64,000 nucleotides of DNA from Cellvibrio sp. UBA7671 (GCA_002483145.1 DLHJ01000014.1:744001-808000); one strand, 5' to 3'; counted from the stretch's first letter, positions 17,220-27,014 are shown. Translations and numbers: made by a program. Notes: generated from the letters alone by a model not told the origin.

Positions 17220-20200
17220 TGTCTGAATTAATTGCAATACAACCTATCGATCAGCACGTCCGTATTGAAGCGCTTGATCCACAAACCTCTTTTGCTGTAT
17301 CTGCACCAGCAGGCTCTGGTAAAACCGGTTTGCTAACGCAGCGCGTATTAACCCTGCTCGCTTATTGCGATGAGCCGGAAGAAGTATTGGCGATTACGTT
17401 TACGCGCAAAGCCGCCGGAGAAATGCAAGACCGGATTATGCATGCGCTCTGGCAAGCAGCCGATCAGCCGAAACCGCAAGACCCGCACGCGCAGCGCACC
17501 TGGCAACTTGCGCAAAATGTATTAGAGCGCGACCGCGAATTGCAATGGAATTTGTTGCAAAGCCCGCAGCGTTTGCGGGTGCAGACTATCGATAGTTTAT
17601 GCCGCTCTATTACCAAACAATTACCGCTTGCCAGTGGCATAGGCGCGCAGCCAGATACACTGGAAGATGCCGAGCAAGCCTATCGTTTAGCCGTGCGTGA
17701 ATTATTTAATCTGCTCGAACAGGAATCGCCTCTTCGCGACGATTTAACCCGCCTGCTGCGCCACTTGGATAACAACCTGCAAGCGGTGGAAGAATTATTA
17801 ATTAGCCTACTCGCCAAACGTGAACAATGGCTCAGCGTGTTATTACAGGCACGTCATGAAGACGCACGCGCTTATCTTGAACAAGTCTTGCGCGATGTAA
17901 TCTGCGAGCATTTGGATTTGGTTGAAGCCGCGTTATTAATTCACAGCAGCGAGTTATGCAGCATAGCCGACGCCGCCGCAACCAATTTGCAGGAGGAAGG
18001 CGAACGCAAAAATCGCATTCACGAATTGCTCGGTATCAGTGCGCTGCCCGACGCCGAACCCGAATCGCTTAATGAATGGCTGGCGATTGCCGATCTATTG
18101 CTAACTAACGGTGGCACCTGGCGCGCACGATTAACCAAAGCCGAAGGGTTTCCAGCGGGAAAAGAAAACGCTGAATTAAAAAATCGTTTTAGCGAATTAA
18201 TCGCAGCGATTAGCGACACAGCGCCGGAAGCAGAACAACTACTCCAAGAACTCCGCTCACTGCCATCGGCCAATTACGCCGAGCACCAGTGGCAATTGCT
18301 CGACAGCCTGACCAGCATATTGCCGATACTCGTTGCGCAATTAACCATCGTATTTAAACAACAAAGCGCCACTGACTACACAGCGATTAGCCAAGCGGCA
18401 TTGCTTGCGTTGGGTGATGAAGATTCGCCCACTGATTTGGCATTGCAGCTGGACTATCGCATCCGCCATATTCTCGTCGATGAATTCCAGGATACCGCCA
18501 GCCCGCAATTAGAGCTGCTGCGAAAACTCACCAGCGGTTGGCAGGCAGGCGATGGTCGCACGCTATTTATTGTGGGCGACGGCATGCAATCCTGTTACGG
18601 CTTCCGCAGTGCCAATGTGGGTTTATTTTTGGATGCACGCCAGCAAGGCATAGGTTCAGTCGATTTAACGGCGCTGGATCTGCGCGTCAATTTCCGCTCA
18701 CAAGCGGGTGTAGTGCATTGGGTTAATAGTATTTTTCAAAACGCGTTTCCGGCACAAGATGATATAAGCCGCGGTGCGGTAAGTTATTCCCCGTCTGTCG
18801 CCTTTAAACCAGCAATTGATGGTGATGCGGTAAATTTTTATGCGTGCACTTACTCTACCGAAAAATCGGCAGAAAAAAATAATGATGGCGACGACGATGA
18901 TGTTCCATCGCGCATACATGCCCAGCAACAAGAGGCCGAAAAAGTCGTTGAGTTAGTACAAAAAGCGCGCTATGACAATCCCAATGGTAGCGTTGCAATT
19001 CTGGTGCGCACGCGCAATCACCTCGCACGCATTTTACCTGCGCTGACAGCTGCCGGTTTGCACTATCAGGCCACTGAAATTGATCGCCTCGCCAGCCGCA
19101 TGGCGATTATGGATTTACTCTCGCTCACCCGCGCACTGCTAAATCCAGCGGATCGCATTGCATGGTTATCAGTCTTGCGCGCGCCCTGGTGTGGCTTGGA
19201 CAATAGCGACCTGCACAGCATCACCACGGCAAATCTCGCCGAACAAAACCCGCGCGTTAAAGAAACGGCATTTGCCGTGCTTTGGCCACAACTTGCATTG
19301 CATGAGCAGATTAGTGGAGTAAGCGAGAGTGGAAAAATAATTCTAGCAAGAGTGGTCCCAATTCTTAAACACGCATTGCAAGAGCGCTACCGCAAACCAC
19401 TGCGCCAATGGGTTGAAGGAATCTGGTTTGCTTTAGGTGGACCTGCAACCTTGCTAGACGCCAATGACCGCGACAATATCAACAGCTTTTTTGCACTGCT
19501 CGACAAACATCAACAAGGCGGCAGCATTCGTGATTGGCAAGCGTTTAACAATGCGATCGAACGTTTATTTGCTGCACCGCGTGCCGATGCCGACCCCAAA
19601 CTACAAGTGATGACCATCCACAAATCCAAGGGTTTGGAATTTGATACGGTTATTATTCCTGGCCTCGATCGCAGTGCGCGCAAAGACGACAAACAATTAT
19701 TGCTCTGGCAAGAGCGCATTAACCATCACGGCGAGAAACAATTATTACTCGGCTCGCTTGCTGCCACCGGCAAAGAAGAAGACGGCCTCTACACGTTTAT
19801 GCGCCGCGAGGCGGATAAACAGCAAGCATTTGAATCGACACGCCTGTTATATGTAGGCTGCACCCGTGCGATTAAACGTTTGCATTTACTCGCGTGCATC
19901 AATACCAAAGAAGATGAATTAGTCGCACCTGCCAAAGTATCGCTGCTGCACAGTATTTGGCCGTTTGTAGAAGACAACGCAATTAATGTATCCAGCAATA
20001 ACGCTAACAATCGCAACAATTCATCTACTCTGGAAAATACCAAGCCAGGGTTACAACATATTTTGCGTTTACCCGCACATTGGCAAGCACCTGTACTAAC
20101 CGATGTCACCTTGCTCAAAGATTATCGCGGCCACGAATTTAGCATGAGCGAAAGTGACAACCCGCTCAATATTCCTGAAGTTGAAACCACCGGTGCCCGC

Positions 20201-20734
20201 CTCGCTCGCCATACCGGCACGGTCATTCATAATGCTTTGCAAGCGCTGGTCGAAAACAAACTGGTCACCAATCGCGATTGCATCGCCGCCGATATTTTTA
20301 TCAAGCAGCAACATACGTTCTGGAAAATCCAACTGCAACAACTCGGCTGGAGTGGCGACAATCTCAACCGTGCATTACAAAAAATCGCCACAGCGATCAC
20401 TAATACATTAACCAGCGAAAAAGGCCGCTGGTTGCTTAACAGCGACCATGAACAAAGCGACTGTGAATTATCGCTCATGCAAAAAGACAAACAGGATGTG
20501 CGCGAACATATAATCGACCGCACATTTGTTGCCGATGGTGTGCGCTGGATTGTGGATTACAAAAGCAGCGAACCCGAAGCCGGACAAAGCTTGGAAGATT
20601 TAGTTACGCGAGAGTTTGTAACCTACAAGGAGCAGTTGCAGCGCTATGAGAAGGTGATGGGCGCAGTTGAATCCCTACCGATTAAAACGGCGTTGTATTT
20701 GGTAAGTGTTGCGCAATTAGTAGTAGCCAACTAA
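17219..20734 (+). CDS. AddA-like UvrD-family helicase-nuclease
   Basis: 1171 residues. SF1A helicase motifs are seen in order: Walker A APAGSGKTGLLTQR, motif Ia ITFTRKAAGEMQDR, Walker B LVDEFQDTASPQ, motif III GDGMQSCYGFR, motif IV LRVNFRSQ, motif V VMTIHKSKGLEFD and motif VI LLYVGCTRAIKRLH. At the C-terminus IDRTFVADGVRWIVDYKSSEP gives a PD-(D/E)XK nuclease signature, as in AddA/RecB. With the upstream AddB-like protein it would form a two-subunit, two-nuclease end-resection enzyme (family knowledge plus inference). Whether the genome also has RecBCD cannot be told here. Confidence 0.9.
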   Translation: MSELIAIQPIDQHVRIEALDPQTSFAVSAPAGSGKTGLLTQRVLTLLAYCDEPEEVLAITFTRKAAGEMQDRIMHALWQAADQPKPQDPHAQRTWQLAQNVLERDRELQWNLLQSPQRLRVQTIDSLCRSITKQLPLASGIGAQPDTLEDAEQAYRLAVRELFNLLEQESPLRDDLTRLLRHLDNNLQAVEELLISLLAKREQWLSVLLQARHEDARAYLEQVLRDVICEHLDLVEAALLIHSSELCSIADAAATNLQEEGERKNRIHELLGISALPDAEPESLNEWLAIADLLLTNGGTWRARLTKAEGFPAGKENAELKNRFSELIAAISDTAPEAEQLLQELRSLPSANYAEHQWQLLDSLTSILPILVAQLTIVFKQQSATDYTAISQAALLALGDEDSPTDLALQLDYRIRHILVDEFQDTASPQLELLRKLTSGWQAGDGRTLFIVGDGMQSCYGFRSANVGLFLDARQQGIGSVDLTALDLRVNFRSQAGVVHWVNSIFQNAFPAQDDISRGAVSYSPSVAFKPAIDGDAVNFYACTYSTEKSAEKNNDGDDDDVPSRIHAQQQEAEKVVELVQKARYDNPNGSVAILVRTRNHLARILPALTAAGLHYQATEIDRLASRMAIMDLLSLTRALLNPADRIAWLSVLRAPWCGLDNSDLHSITTANLAEQNPRVKETAFAVLWPQLALHEQISGVSESGKIILARVVPILKHALQERYRKPLRQWVEGIWFALGGPATLLDANDRDNINSFFALLDKHQQGGSIRDWQAFNNAIERLFAAPRADADPKLQVMTIHKSKGLEFDTVIIPGLDRSARKDDKQLLLWQERINHHGEKQLLLGSLAATGKEEDGLYTFMRREADKQQAFESTRLLYVGCTRAIKRLHLLACINTKEDELVAPAKVSLLHSIWPFVEDNAINVSSNNANNRNNSSTLENTKPGLQHILRLPAHWQAPVLTDVTLLKDYRGHEFSMSESDNPLNIPEVETTGARLARHTGTVIHNALQALVENKLVTNRDCIAADIFIKQQHTFWKIQLQQLGWSGDNLNRALQKIATAITNTLTSEKGRWLLNSDHEQSDCELSLMQKDKQDVREHIIDRTFVADGVRWIVDYKSSEPEAGQSLEDLVTREFVTYKEQLQRYEKVMGAVESLPIKTALYLVSVAQLVVAN

Positions 20735-20838
20735 AAATTTACCACGTTCTGGCTCGGGTAAATTTTCAATAGATTGACGCATATCAACTCAGCAAAACTC
20801 ACACCTGATTTAATGGTTCCACCCACAAGGAGCCAACT

Positions 20839-21141
20839 ATGAGAGCGCGAATCTACAAAAAAATGGCCGGAACCTCCGCCGTATTTATCCCCGCCGATTT
20901 CAACCACGCATCCCCCGTTGAACGCGATGGCCTAACCTGGACAGATACCGAACTCAACATGCCGGAAACCCCACAAACCTTGCAGTGGAAACCACCACTC
21001 GATAGTTCATTAGCATTAGAAGGTCTAGAAGAATACGACCCACCTACTCCGGGTGATGCCCGCTACATAAACAAGCTGGGGATTGGATTTGTATATATTG
21101 GAAAAATTCGGGGATGGGTAGCGCTAACGGATTTTGTTTAA
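20839..21141 (+). CDS. Small hypothetical protein (100 aa)
   Basis: Starts at an ATG preceded by AAGGAGCCAACT, a strong ribosome site. The protein is soluble-looking with no signal peptide, has several Pro/Trp (ERDGLTWTDTELNMPETP, LQWKPPLD) and ends GFVYIGKIRGWVALTDFV. No family recognised. It has its own upstream gap of 104 bases and converges with the FAD oxidoreductase gene 15 bases away. Confidence 0.7.
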   Translation: MRARIYKKMAGTSAVFIPADFNHASPVERDGLTWTDTELNMPETPQTLQWKPPLDSSLALEGLEEYDPPTPGDARYINKLGIGFVYIGKIRGWVALTDFV

Positions 21142-21156
21142 ATAAACATAAAAAAA

Positions 21157-22155
21157 TCACCTAAATTCAAGCAACGCAATCGCCGCCGCTACACCAGAGC
21201 AATAGGCACCTTCGATACGCGCATCGGTAAGCCAATCGCCTGCCAGCGCTAAACCTTGTTCAGGCCATACAGCAGCAGCGCGAGCATCATGCTCCGTAGC
21301 TCGCGCAAAACGCCAGCGATGCACATAGCGCACATGGACAGGCGGCAGTTGCTGACCGGGCAACCAATTTGAGAGCACGCGCATAAATTCTTCCAACATC
21401 ATCGCTTGAACAATTTCCGGTGAAGCTTCCAGATGCGCGCGCGACCATTCAGCCGTGGCGTGCAGCACATAACATTCGCCCGTTTCGCGCTCGGGTTTGC
21501 GATTATTGTGAGCAATCCAACACAGGAATCCCTCATTCACAAACGCTGCAGCAAACGGCAAATTTAATGGGTACTCGACATCCAACAACATTGCCCAGCA
21601 AGGTTCCATAATCGCGCTGGCTGCGAGTGCGTGGGCAGCGCTACCCACTGGAAGTAACGCCTGACTTTGTGGCGCAGGTAATGCAAGAATGAGATTATGG
21701 GCTCGCCATTGCGAATGGTTTGTTTCGATTGCCCAACCAGACTCGCTGTACTGCACTTGCTTCACCTGGGTGTGATAAGAAACCTCAAGCCCCGCCGCTC
21801 TATGTACCAACGGCGATTTCATCTGCGGCACGCCGACATAGCGCTCGCGCGAGCGACTTACACTGAGCTGTTCTCCGTCCCACACTGCGATAGGTTCGCG
21901 CCAGGGTGCGACCAAACCTTCATCCAACCAATGTTGAACCTGCGCGCGAAATTCAGGTGAGCGAGCCGTAAAATATTGCGCACCGTGATCCCAACAGCCG
22001 TCTTCTTTTGTGCGCGTTGCCATACGCCCGCCTGGGCCGCCGGATTTTTCCAGCACACATACACGCTTGCCCAACGCACTGGCTCGCGCAGCTGCTGCCA
22101 GACCGGCCATGCCTGCACCGACAACAACCAGATCACACTCATTTATTGCTTTCAA
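21157..22155 (-). CDS. Renalase-like NAD(P)/FAD-dependent oxidoreductase
   Basis: About 332 residues. The N-terminal dinucleotide-binding fold is DLVVVGAGMAGLAAAARASALGKRVCVLEKS, followed by GGPGGRMATR and the DHGAQYFTARSPEF motif characteristic of renalase-type amine-oxidase-fold flavoproteins; the C-terminal FAD motif is LALAGDWLTDARIEGAYCSG. These enzymes oxidise small reduced pyridine or amine substrates, but the substrate here is unknown. I prefer the TTG at 22155 (GGAGA seven bases upstream) over the ATG at 22185, which lacks a ribosome site. Either start overlaps the 3' end of the preceding gene, indicating translational coupling in a three-gene operon. Confidence 0.85.
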   Translation of the reverse strand: MKAINECDLVVVGAGMAGLAAAARASALGKRVCVLEKSGGPGGRMATRTKEDGCWDHGAQYFTARSPEFRAQVQHWLDEGLVAPWREPIAVWDGEQLSVSRSRERYVGVPQMKSPLVHRAAGLEVSYHTQVKQVQYSESGWAIETNHSQWRAHNLILALPAPQSQALLPVGSAAHALAASAIMEPCWAMLLDVEYPLNLPFAAAFVNEGFLCWIAHNNRKPERETGECYVLHATAEWSRAHLEASPEIVQAMMLEEFMRVLSNWLPGQQLPPVHVRYVHRWRFARATEHDARAAAVWPEQGLALAGDWLTDARIEGAYCSGVAAAIALLEFR

Positions 22156-23224
22156 ACAAACACTCTCCACGAATTGCAGCCGCATCAGTCAGTTGTGCAA
22201 ACACATTATCCAAACCATTGGCAGTAGCCAAACCCAGTATCACACCCAGCACCGCGCCCCTGTGACAATTATCGCCGCCAAGATTGGCATTGGCGATTAA
22301 CCCTTGCTTTGGATCAGCACAATATTTCCACGCGAGATATAACACACCTGGCCAGGAATCTTCGATGTAACAAGCGCGCGAAAACTTGCCACCGACAACC
22401 CGATTATCATCGTGATATTGTTGCGCGAGCTTCTGCACATCAATACCCGCCGCTTGTTTTGCCGTTGCAGCAATCAACCCGCGCCCATCCTCTGTAGTAC
22501 GAAATAAAAGCGCATCGATTAGCGCGACGTAAGCGTCGCAAATTTTTCCCAAGTGCTCATCGGGATGAGTGAAAAAGATATGCGTGCGACATAGATCTTG
22601 CACACGGCTTAACGAGCGGTCATGCAACAGTTCCGCAATCGCGATAGGCGCAACCGTCACCAACCCACCGACAGACGCGGTATCGTGAGTCACAGCACCG
22701 CATTTTTCCGCTGGGCGTCCTTTGGCAAAATTGGCAACAAATCCACGGTGATAGGATTCGGCGTAAGTATCCGGGTGCTGCGGTGTTTCAGCGGTCATAA
22801 AGGCGATGTAATCGCGCAAAAAAATCGCGGGATCATAGCGCCCTTGGTTATGCTGAATCCCCCGCATCACCATACGCATGCAATGCAGGTTAAGCGTATT
22901 CTCTCCCGCCGCCATACCGCGATGATAATGCTGATTGGCAACACCCCAATACTGGCGCTTGCCTTTCAAAATAATATCGCCCACCACTTGCGGGCCATTG
23001 CTCGCGTGCTGCGCACCGCGACCACCCGCATTGGTGGAATGCAAATTCATAATGGAGGAAGGATGAAACGCTGGAGCCGCTTCGAATCTGTTGATGCCAC
23101 CGGGAAATGCGGCGTATATATCCTGAGGGTTGTAAAACCAATGCACTGGCATTGCTAGCGAATCAGCAATAAAACTGAGTTGGAACGCAGCGCTCACACG
23201 GGCGCTGATGAGCTGATGACTCAT
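22139..23224 (-). CDS. ADP-ribosylglycohydrolase (DraG/ARH) family protein
   Basis: 361 residues. The N-terminal segment SAAFQLSFIADSLAMPVHWFYNP corresponds to the GDALG-type first metal site, and the C-terminal ANANLGGDNCHRGAVLGVILGLA corresponds to the GGDTDT-type second site, with NCH replacing TDT. The family removes ADP-ribose from proteins or nucleic acids using two metal ions; the altered ligands suggest a divergent subfamily, so the reaction should not be assumed. The start ATG overlaps the upstream DUF3429 stop (ATGA), and the downstream flavoprotein start lies inside this gene, so all three are coupled. Confidence 0.85.
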   Translation of the reverse strand: MSHQLISARVSAAFQLSFIADSLAMPVHWFYNPQDIYAAFPGGINRFEAAPAFHPSSIMNLHSTNAGGRGAQHASNGPQVVGDIILKGKRQYWGVANQHYHRGMAAGENTLNLHCMRMVMRGIQHNQGRYDPAIFLRDYIAFMTAETPQHPDTYAESYHRGFVANFAKGRPAEKCGAVTHDTASVGGLVTVAPIAIAELLHDRSLSRVQDLCRTHIFFTHPDEHLGKICDAYVALIDALLFRTTEDGRGLIAATAKQAAGIDVQKLAQQYHDDNRVVGGKFSRACYIEDSWPGVLYLAWKYCADPKQGLIANANLGGDNCHRGAVLGVILGLATANGLDNVFAQLTDAAAIRGECLFESNK

Positions 23225-23688
23225 TCAAAAACTCCTGCAAACAACAATGCGGGAGCCGCGCCTACTGTAAGTACCACACGCAACTGCCAAAACCACCGCG
23301 CGATGAGCCGCACGCGCCACAAGAAAATAAAATCCAACAACAATTGCAGCACTAGCAGCGCCGCAAATCCTATCAATGCCATTTGCCGATCAAGCGTTAG
23401 TAGAAACCAGGCAAGCAAACAAGGCATCAGGCTCCAACCGAATAAAAAACCGCGCGAGGCTAAACCAACTAATCCTTGCGGCGCATTCAAGGCAATGCCC
23501 CACCAAATTGCGCCCACAAAGGCGAGTATTAGCGCGGCATAATTCACCAGATGCGCTAGCGCCGAGACAACCCAATCACCGGTCGCCCACAGCTCCGCAA
23601 ACGCCAGCCCCCAAAAGGGCAAAAGCCCTAACAGGCCACCGATAACAGCGACAGGATTTGCACTCAATTGCGATTCGTTTGTATTCAC
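23221..23688 (-). CDS. DUF3429-like inner-membrane protein
   Basis: 155 residues with about four to five hydrophobic helices. The stretch YAALILAFVGAIWWGIAL and the following short loop are what I recognise as DUF3429, an uncharacterised inner-membrane family. The start is a GTG (VNTNESQL) after AGGTGGGGCA. It is the first gene of the coupled operon with the ADP-ribosylglycohydrolase-family gene (ATGA overlap) and the renalase-like gene. In other bacteria DUF3429 proteins often sit beside flavoproteins, to my recollection; function unknown. Confidence 0.75.
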   Translation of the reverse strand: MNTNESQLSANPVAVIGGLLGLLPFWGLAFAELWATGDWVVSALAHLVNYAALILAFVGAIWWGIALNAPQGLVGLASRGFLFGWSLMPCLLAWFLLTLDRQMALIGFAALLVLQLLLDFIFLWRVRLIARWFWQLRVVLTVGAAPALLFAGVFE

Positions 23689-23887
23689 TGCCCCACCTGG
23701 TATGCAAATTACATCAGTGCTTTATTCGAAGGGAGGCGGAATTGAGATCAGGTCAGGTGTAAAACAATGATGGGAGAGCTACTAAAGTGCAGAATTGATT
23801 ACCATACCTGGTGCTCTTAATTTTTTTAATATCAAACACGTTTAACATCTTGGTAAATGGCAGAATTCGGAATTAAAAATAATAATG

Positions 23888-24337
23888 CTAAATCTTTCGC
23901 CAAAGATACAAACCCAGCACTACAAACCCGCAAGAAAATAACAATCCGAAAAAATGGCCTTTAGCAAAACCAACTGCTATTACAGAATTTGCGTAATTAT
24001 CCGGATCAACATAGACAGTAACGCGATCGCCAATACGCAAAACTGACGCAGGTTTGTTGATGCCGTAACCGACGGTAGTATTGCGGTATTCGTTGCCGTT
24101 AATTTCGTATTTATATTCCAACCAACGGTTAGTGACGTTGTATGGTGTTGCCAAGACGCGGTTCATATCCTCACTGCCGTTGGTGACAATTCCCTGATGG
24201 GTTTCCCAACTGGCAGCGGCCACACTGCTAATGATATTTTTCATAGTGGTCAGCAAAAGTAAGGCAGCGGCGAGTATGCATAAACCGAAGAATAAATTGC
24301 GAAAGCGTTGATAGTTTTTTTCCATTTTATCGTTCAT
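23888..24337 (-). CDS. DUF3592-like membrane protein
   Basis: 149 residues with two transmembrane helices (about 12-35 and 122-145) flanking an extracytoplasmic beta-rich domain that contains WLEYKYEINGNEYRNTTVGYG and the VTVYVDPDNYANSV motif typical of DUF3592 proteins. Function unknown. The ATG is preceded by AAAGG at good spacing. Monocistronic in appearance, 199 bases downstream of the DUF3429 operon's start side. Confidence 0.75.
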   Translation of the reverse strand: MNDKMEKNYQRFRNLFFGLCILAAALLLLTTMKNIISSVAAASWETHQGIVTNGSEDMNRVLATPYNVTNRWLEYKYEINGNEYRNTTVGYGINKPASVLRIGDRVTVYVDPDNYANSVIAVGFAKGHFFGLLFSCGFVVLGLYLWRKI

Positions 24338-24403
24338 TAAAGAAGCCTTTTCTCATTACAAAAATGTGGATGTAACCAGTAACTACAAAACAGGGATAGC
24401 AAC

Positions 24404-25027
24404 CTATTTACTCGATGCGACCACCCCGTCGCGCGTCCAATCAAATTCCATTTGCCGCGCAGTGCGTTCAGCAAGAGATAAACCCGCGATGCGTGAAACC
24501 AGATGGAGGCTCATATCAATACCCGCTGATATTCCTGCCGATGTCACTACAGATCCTTCATCCACCCAACGCACATTGCTGATCACATCCAGTGAGGGGA
24601 ATGCATTTTTTAAATCATCTTGATCTTCCCAATGTGTTGTCGCTTTATGCGTAGTCAGCAAACACGCTTTGGCAAGCAGAAATGCGCCTGTGCATACAGA
24701 AGCAGTGACCTGGGTGCAACTTGCAGCGCGATTGATCCAGTCATGTACCTGAGGCTTTTCCAGCTCTGCGGTAACTACACCGCCGGGAATAATGAGCAAA
24801 TCCAGTGATGGGTGTGAATTGAATTGAAAATCAGGAACAAACTTGAGCCCTGCCCTTGCACGCACAGGGTCAGGTTTTTCTGAAATGGTATACACATTGA
24901 AAACGGGGGGATCCACAATGTTTTCCCGCGCGGCAACACGGGTTGCAGTGGTAAACACTTCGTAAGGGCCAGCAAAGTCCAGCACTTCAATTTCCGGGAA
25001 TAAAAAAATGCCGACGTTATAGTTCAT
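24404..25027 (-). CDS. DJ-1/PfpI family protein (isonitrile hydratase-like)
   Basis: About 207 residues from ATG 25027, which has AGAGGA seven bases upstream; an in-frame start at 25108 would add 27 unsupported residues. The sequence shows the DJ-1/PfpI fold: MNYNVGIFLFPEIEVLDFAGPYEVF at the N-terminus, LLIIPGGV, and the nucleophile elbow TASVCTGAFLLAKA with the conserved Cys. The closest characterised relatives of this subgroup are isonitrile hydratase and the N-terminal domains of GlxA-type regulators. No DNA-binding domain is attached. Substrate unknown. Confidence 0.85.
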   Translation of the reverse strand: MNYNVGIFLFPEIEVLDFAGPYEVFTTATRVAARENIVDPPVFNVYTISEKPDPVRARAGLKFVPDFQFNSHPSLDLLIIPGGVVTAELEKPQVHDWINRAASCTQVTASVCTGAFLLAKACLLTTHKATTHWEDQDDLKNAFPSLDVISNVRWVDEGSVVTSAGISAGIDMSLHLVSRIAGLSLAERTARQMEFDWTRDGVVASSK

Positions 25028-25181
25028 TGCAAAATCCTCTTTTACAAACCAAGGCATTAAGAGTGCGCCACAAGAACTACGCAGTTTGCGCAATGCTGAA
25101 TGTACCATAACGGGTTAAACAATCACCATCTGGTCACTGTTTTAGCAGAACAAGAAGTAAGGGGAGGGAAAATGCGAGAAA

Positions 25182-25207
25182 CCCGCTCCCGCATTGTGCG
25201 GGAGCAA
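25182..25207 (-). terminator. Probable terminator downstream of the phosphate transporter
   Basis: GCTCCCGCA (25185-25193) pairs with TGCGGGAGC (25197-25205) over a three-base loop. The tail on the minus strand is GGGTTTCTCG, so it is not a perfect intrinsic terminator. Confidence 0.55.
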
Positions 25208-25245
25208 GCATTAAAGCAGAAGCGCCTTGTAGTAGCGCAATACAA

Positions 25246-26715
25246 TTAAATAAACAGCGTACCTATGTAGAACAATCCGCCTGACAACAAAATGGTAGCA
25301 GGTAAGGTGAACAGCCATGCCAGCAGGATTGTGCGCACGGTTGAAAATTGCAAACCTGTGCGATTGGCAACCATTGTGCCGGCCACTGCCGATGAGAGTA
25401 CATGCGTGGTAGATACCGGCATGCCCGTCACACTTGCGACCCCAATTGCTGTCGCAGCGGTAATTTGCGCTGACATTCCCTGTGAATAGGTCATACCACT
25501 TTTACCAATTTTTTCACCAACGGTGTACACAATGCGCTTCCAGCCCATCATAGTGCCAAGACCCAAGGCCAAGGCAACAGCGATAATTACCCACATAGGT
25601 GCATATTCAGTTGTCGCAGTCAGATCTTTGCGCAGGTTTTTCAGGTCGCCTTTTTTCTTGTCGGAAATCGTATCCAGCTTGGACACTTTTTTCGCGGTGT
25701 CATCAATACAGAGCAATAAACGACGCACACTGCGGCGCTGTTCCAAATTCAAATCAGAATAATGATTTACACCTTTTAATTGACTCTCCAGTGTGTTGAT
25801 CACTACCAGCGATTCTTTGCCGTTACATTTGAAACTGTCAGCAACCACTTCACCTTCTTTTTTGGTGAAATCGACCAACCCATTCAAATTGTTTTCATTG
25901 GCATTATAAAAATTACGCAGGTGGGTTGCGGCATCGCGCGTGCGTTCAATTTGATAGGTACTGCTATCCAGATTCAGCACAAATTGCGCCGGGGTCAGGC
26001 CTATTAATACCAACATGATCAGGCCGATACCTTTTTGTCCGTCGTTGGAGCCATGCACAAAACTCACGCCCATCGCCGAGGCAACCAGGGTTACGCGTGT
26101 CCAAAATGGAGGGTGTTTTTTTCCGTCAATCTGCTCGCGCTCTTGCGGAGTTTTATGGATTTTGGGGCCGGTAAATATTTTTTTCAGCAGCAGCAATACC
26201 AGTGCCGCCACGCCAAAACCCACCAGTGGTGAAATCAATAGCGACAACATGATATCGATAGCTTTTTTGACATTCACACCTTCGCTAATCGGGATATCGG
26301 TAATCAATGCATTGGCAAGACATACACCCAAGAGCGAGCCGATCAAGGTGTGCGAGCTGGATGCCGGAATACCGAAATACCAAGTGCCGAGGTTCCATAC
26401 GATCGCTGCCGTCAAGAGCGAGAAGACCAGCACCATACCGTGCACTGAGGTGATATTGAGCAGCATATCGACCGGCAATAAATGCACAATCGCATAGGCA
26501 ACCCCCAAGCCACCCAGTATCACACCAAGGAAATTGAAGATACCTGAGGCGACAACCGCCATATGGGGCGACATGGCTTTGGTATAGATAACCGTGGCAA
26601 CTGCGTTGGCGGTATCGTGAAAGCCATTGATGAACTCGTAGGCCAACACAAAAAGAACAGCAAAAAACAGGCTAAGACCCATCGCAAAACTGAGTCCAGT
26701 GAACATATCGATCAT
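25246..26715 (-). CDS. pit: Low-affinity inorganic phosphate transporter (Pit family)
   Basis: 489 residues with N- and C-terminal hydrophobic halves separated by a soluble insertion of about 110 residues (roughly 265-375, rich in charged residues). The two signature repeats are LAYEFINGFHDTANAVAT near the N-terminus and VSFVHGSNDGQKGIGLIML in the middle; the C-terminal GVASVTGMPVSTTHVLSSAVAG is also typical. It carries out H+-coupled uptake of phosphate as a neutral metal-phosphate complex. The insert matches PitA/PitB-type proteins. No phoU-like (DUF47) gene is adjacent, unlike in many bacteria. Confidence 0.93.
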   Translation of the reverse strand: MIDMFTGLSFAMGLSLFFAVLFVLAYEFINGFHDTANAVATVIYTKAMSPHMAVVASGIFNFLGVILGGLGVAYAIVHLLPVDMLLNITSVHGMVLVFSLLTAAIVWNLGTWYFGIPASSSHTLIGSLLGVCLANALITDIPISEGVNVKKAIDIMLSLLISPLVGFGVAALVLLLLKKIFTGPKIHKTPQEREQIDGKKHPPFWTRVTLVASAMGVSFVHGSNDGQKGIGLIMLVLIGLTPAQFVLNLDSSTYQIERTRDAATHLRNFYNANENNLNGLVDFTKKEGEVVADSFKCNGKESLVVINTLESQLKGVNHYSDLNLEQRRSVRRLLLCIDDTAKKVSKLDTISDKKKGDLKNLRKDLTATTEYAPMWVIIAVALALGLGTMMGWKRIVYTVGEKIGKSGMTYSQGMSAQITAATAIGVASVTGMPVSTTHVLSSAVAGTMVANRTGLQFSTVRTILLAWLFTLPATILLSGGLFYIGTLFI

Positions 26716-26847
26716 AGGTAATCCACTTGATTGACTAGAAAAGTAAATGCAACAGCATCGTCCTTGTCATTGCACAGAGCGAAATTTCCAGCAACGGCTT
26801 ACAGCCTTACATCTGCCTGGATAACTCGCATGGGATACACAAAATAG

Positions 26848-26869
26848 AAGCGCCCCCGAGGGGGCGCCC
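26848..26869 (-). terminator. Probable terminator after the beta-lactamase-fold lipoprotein gene
   Basis: GCGCCCCC (26850-26857) pairs perfectly with GGGGGCGC (26860-26867) over a two-base loop, followed on the minus strand by TTCTATTTTG. It lies within the 299-bp gap between the lipoprotein gene and pit; nothing else was recognised there. Confidence 0.55.
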
Positions 26870-27014
26870 TATGTGACAATTATATTTCAAAGAGAGTGGC
26901 GAGCGACAGCTAGACAAGCCAGGGGGAAATCTGCATCCAGGGGGATAACTGAACTATTTCTTCCAGTTTCGGATGGCAAGTGAGAAAACACCTTATTTGG
27001 CCGTCACAGCCAGC

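Noticed and set aside
22622-23158. 178-codon plus-strand ORF opposite the ADP-ribosylglycohydrolase gene
   Set aside because: Arg/His-rich shadow; the opposite strand has family motifs throughout.
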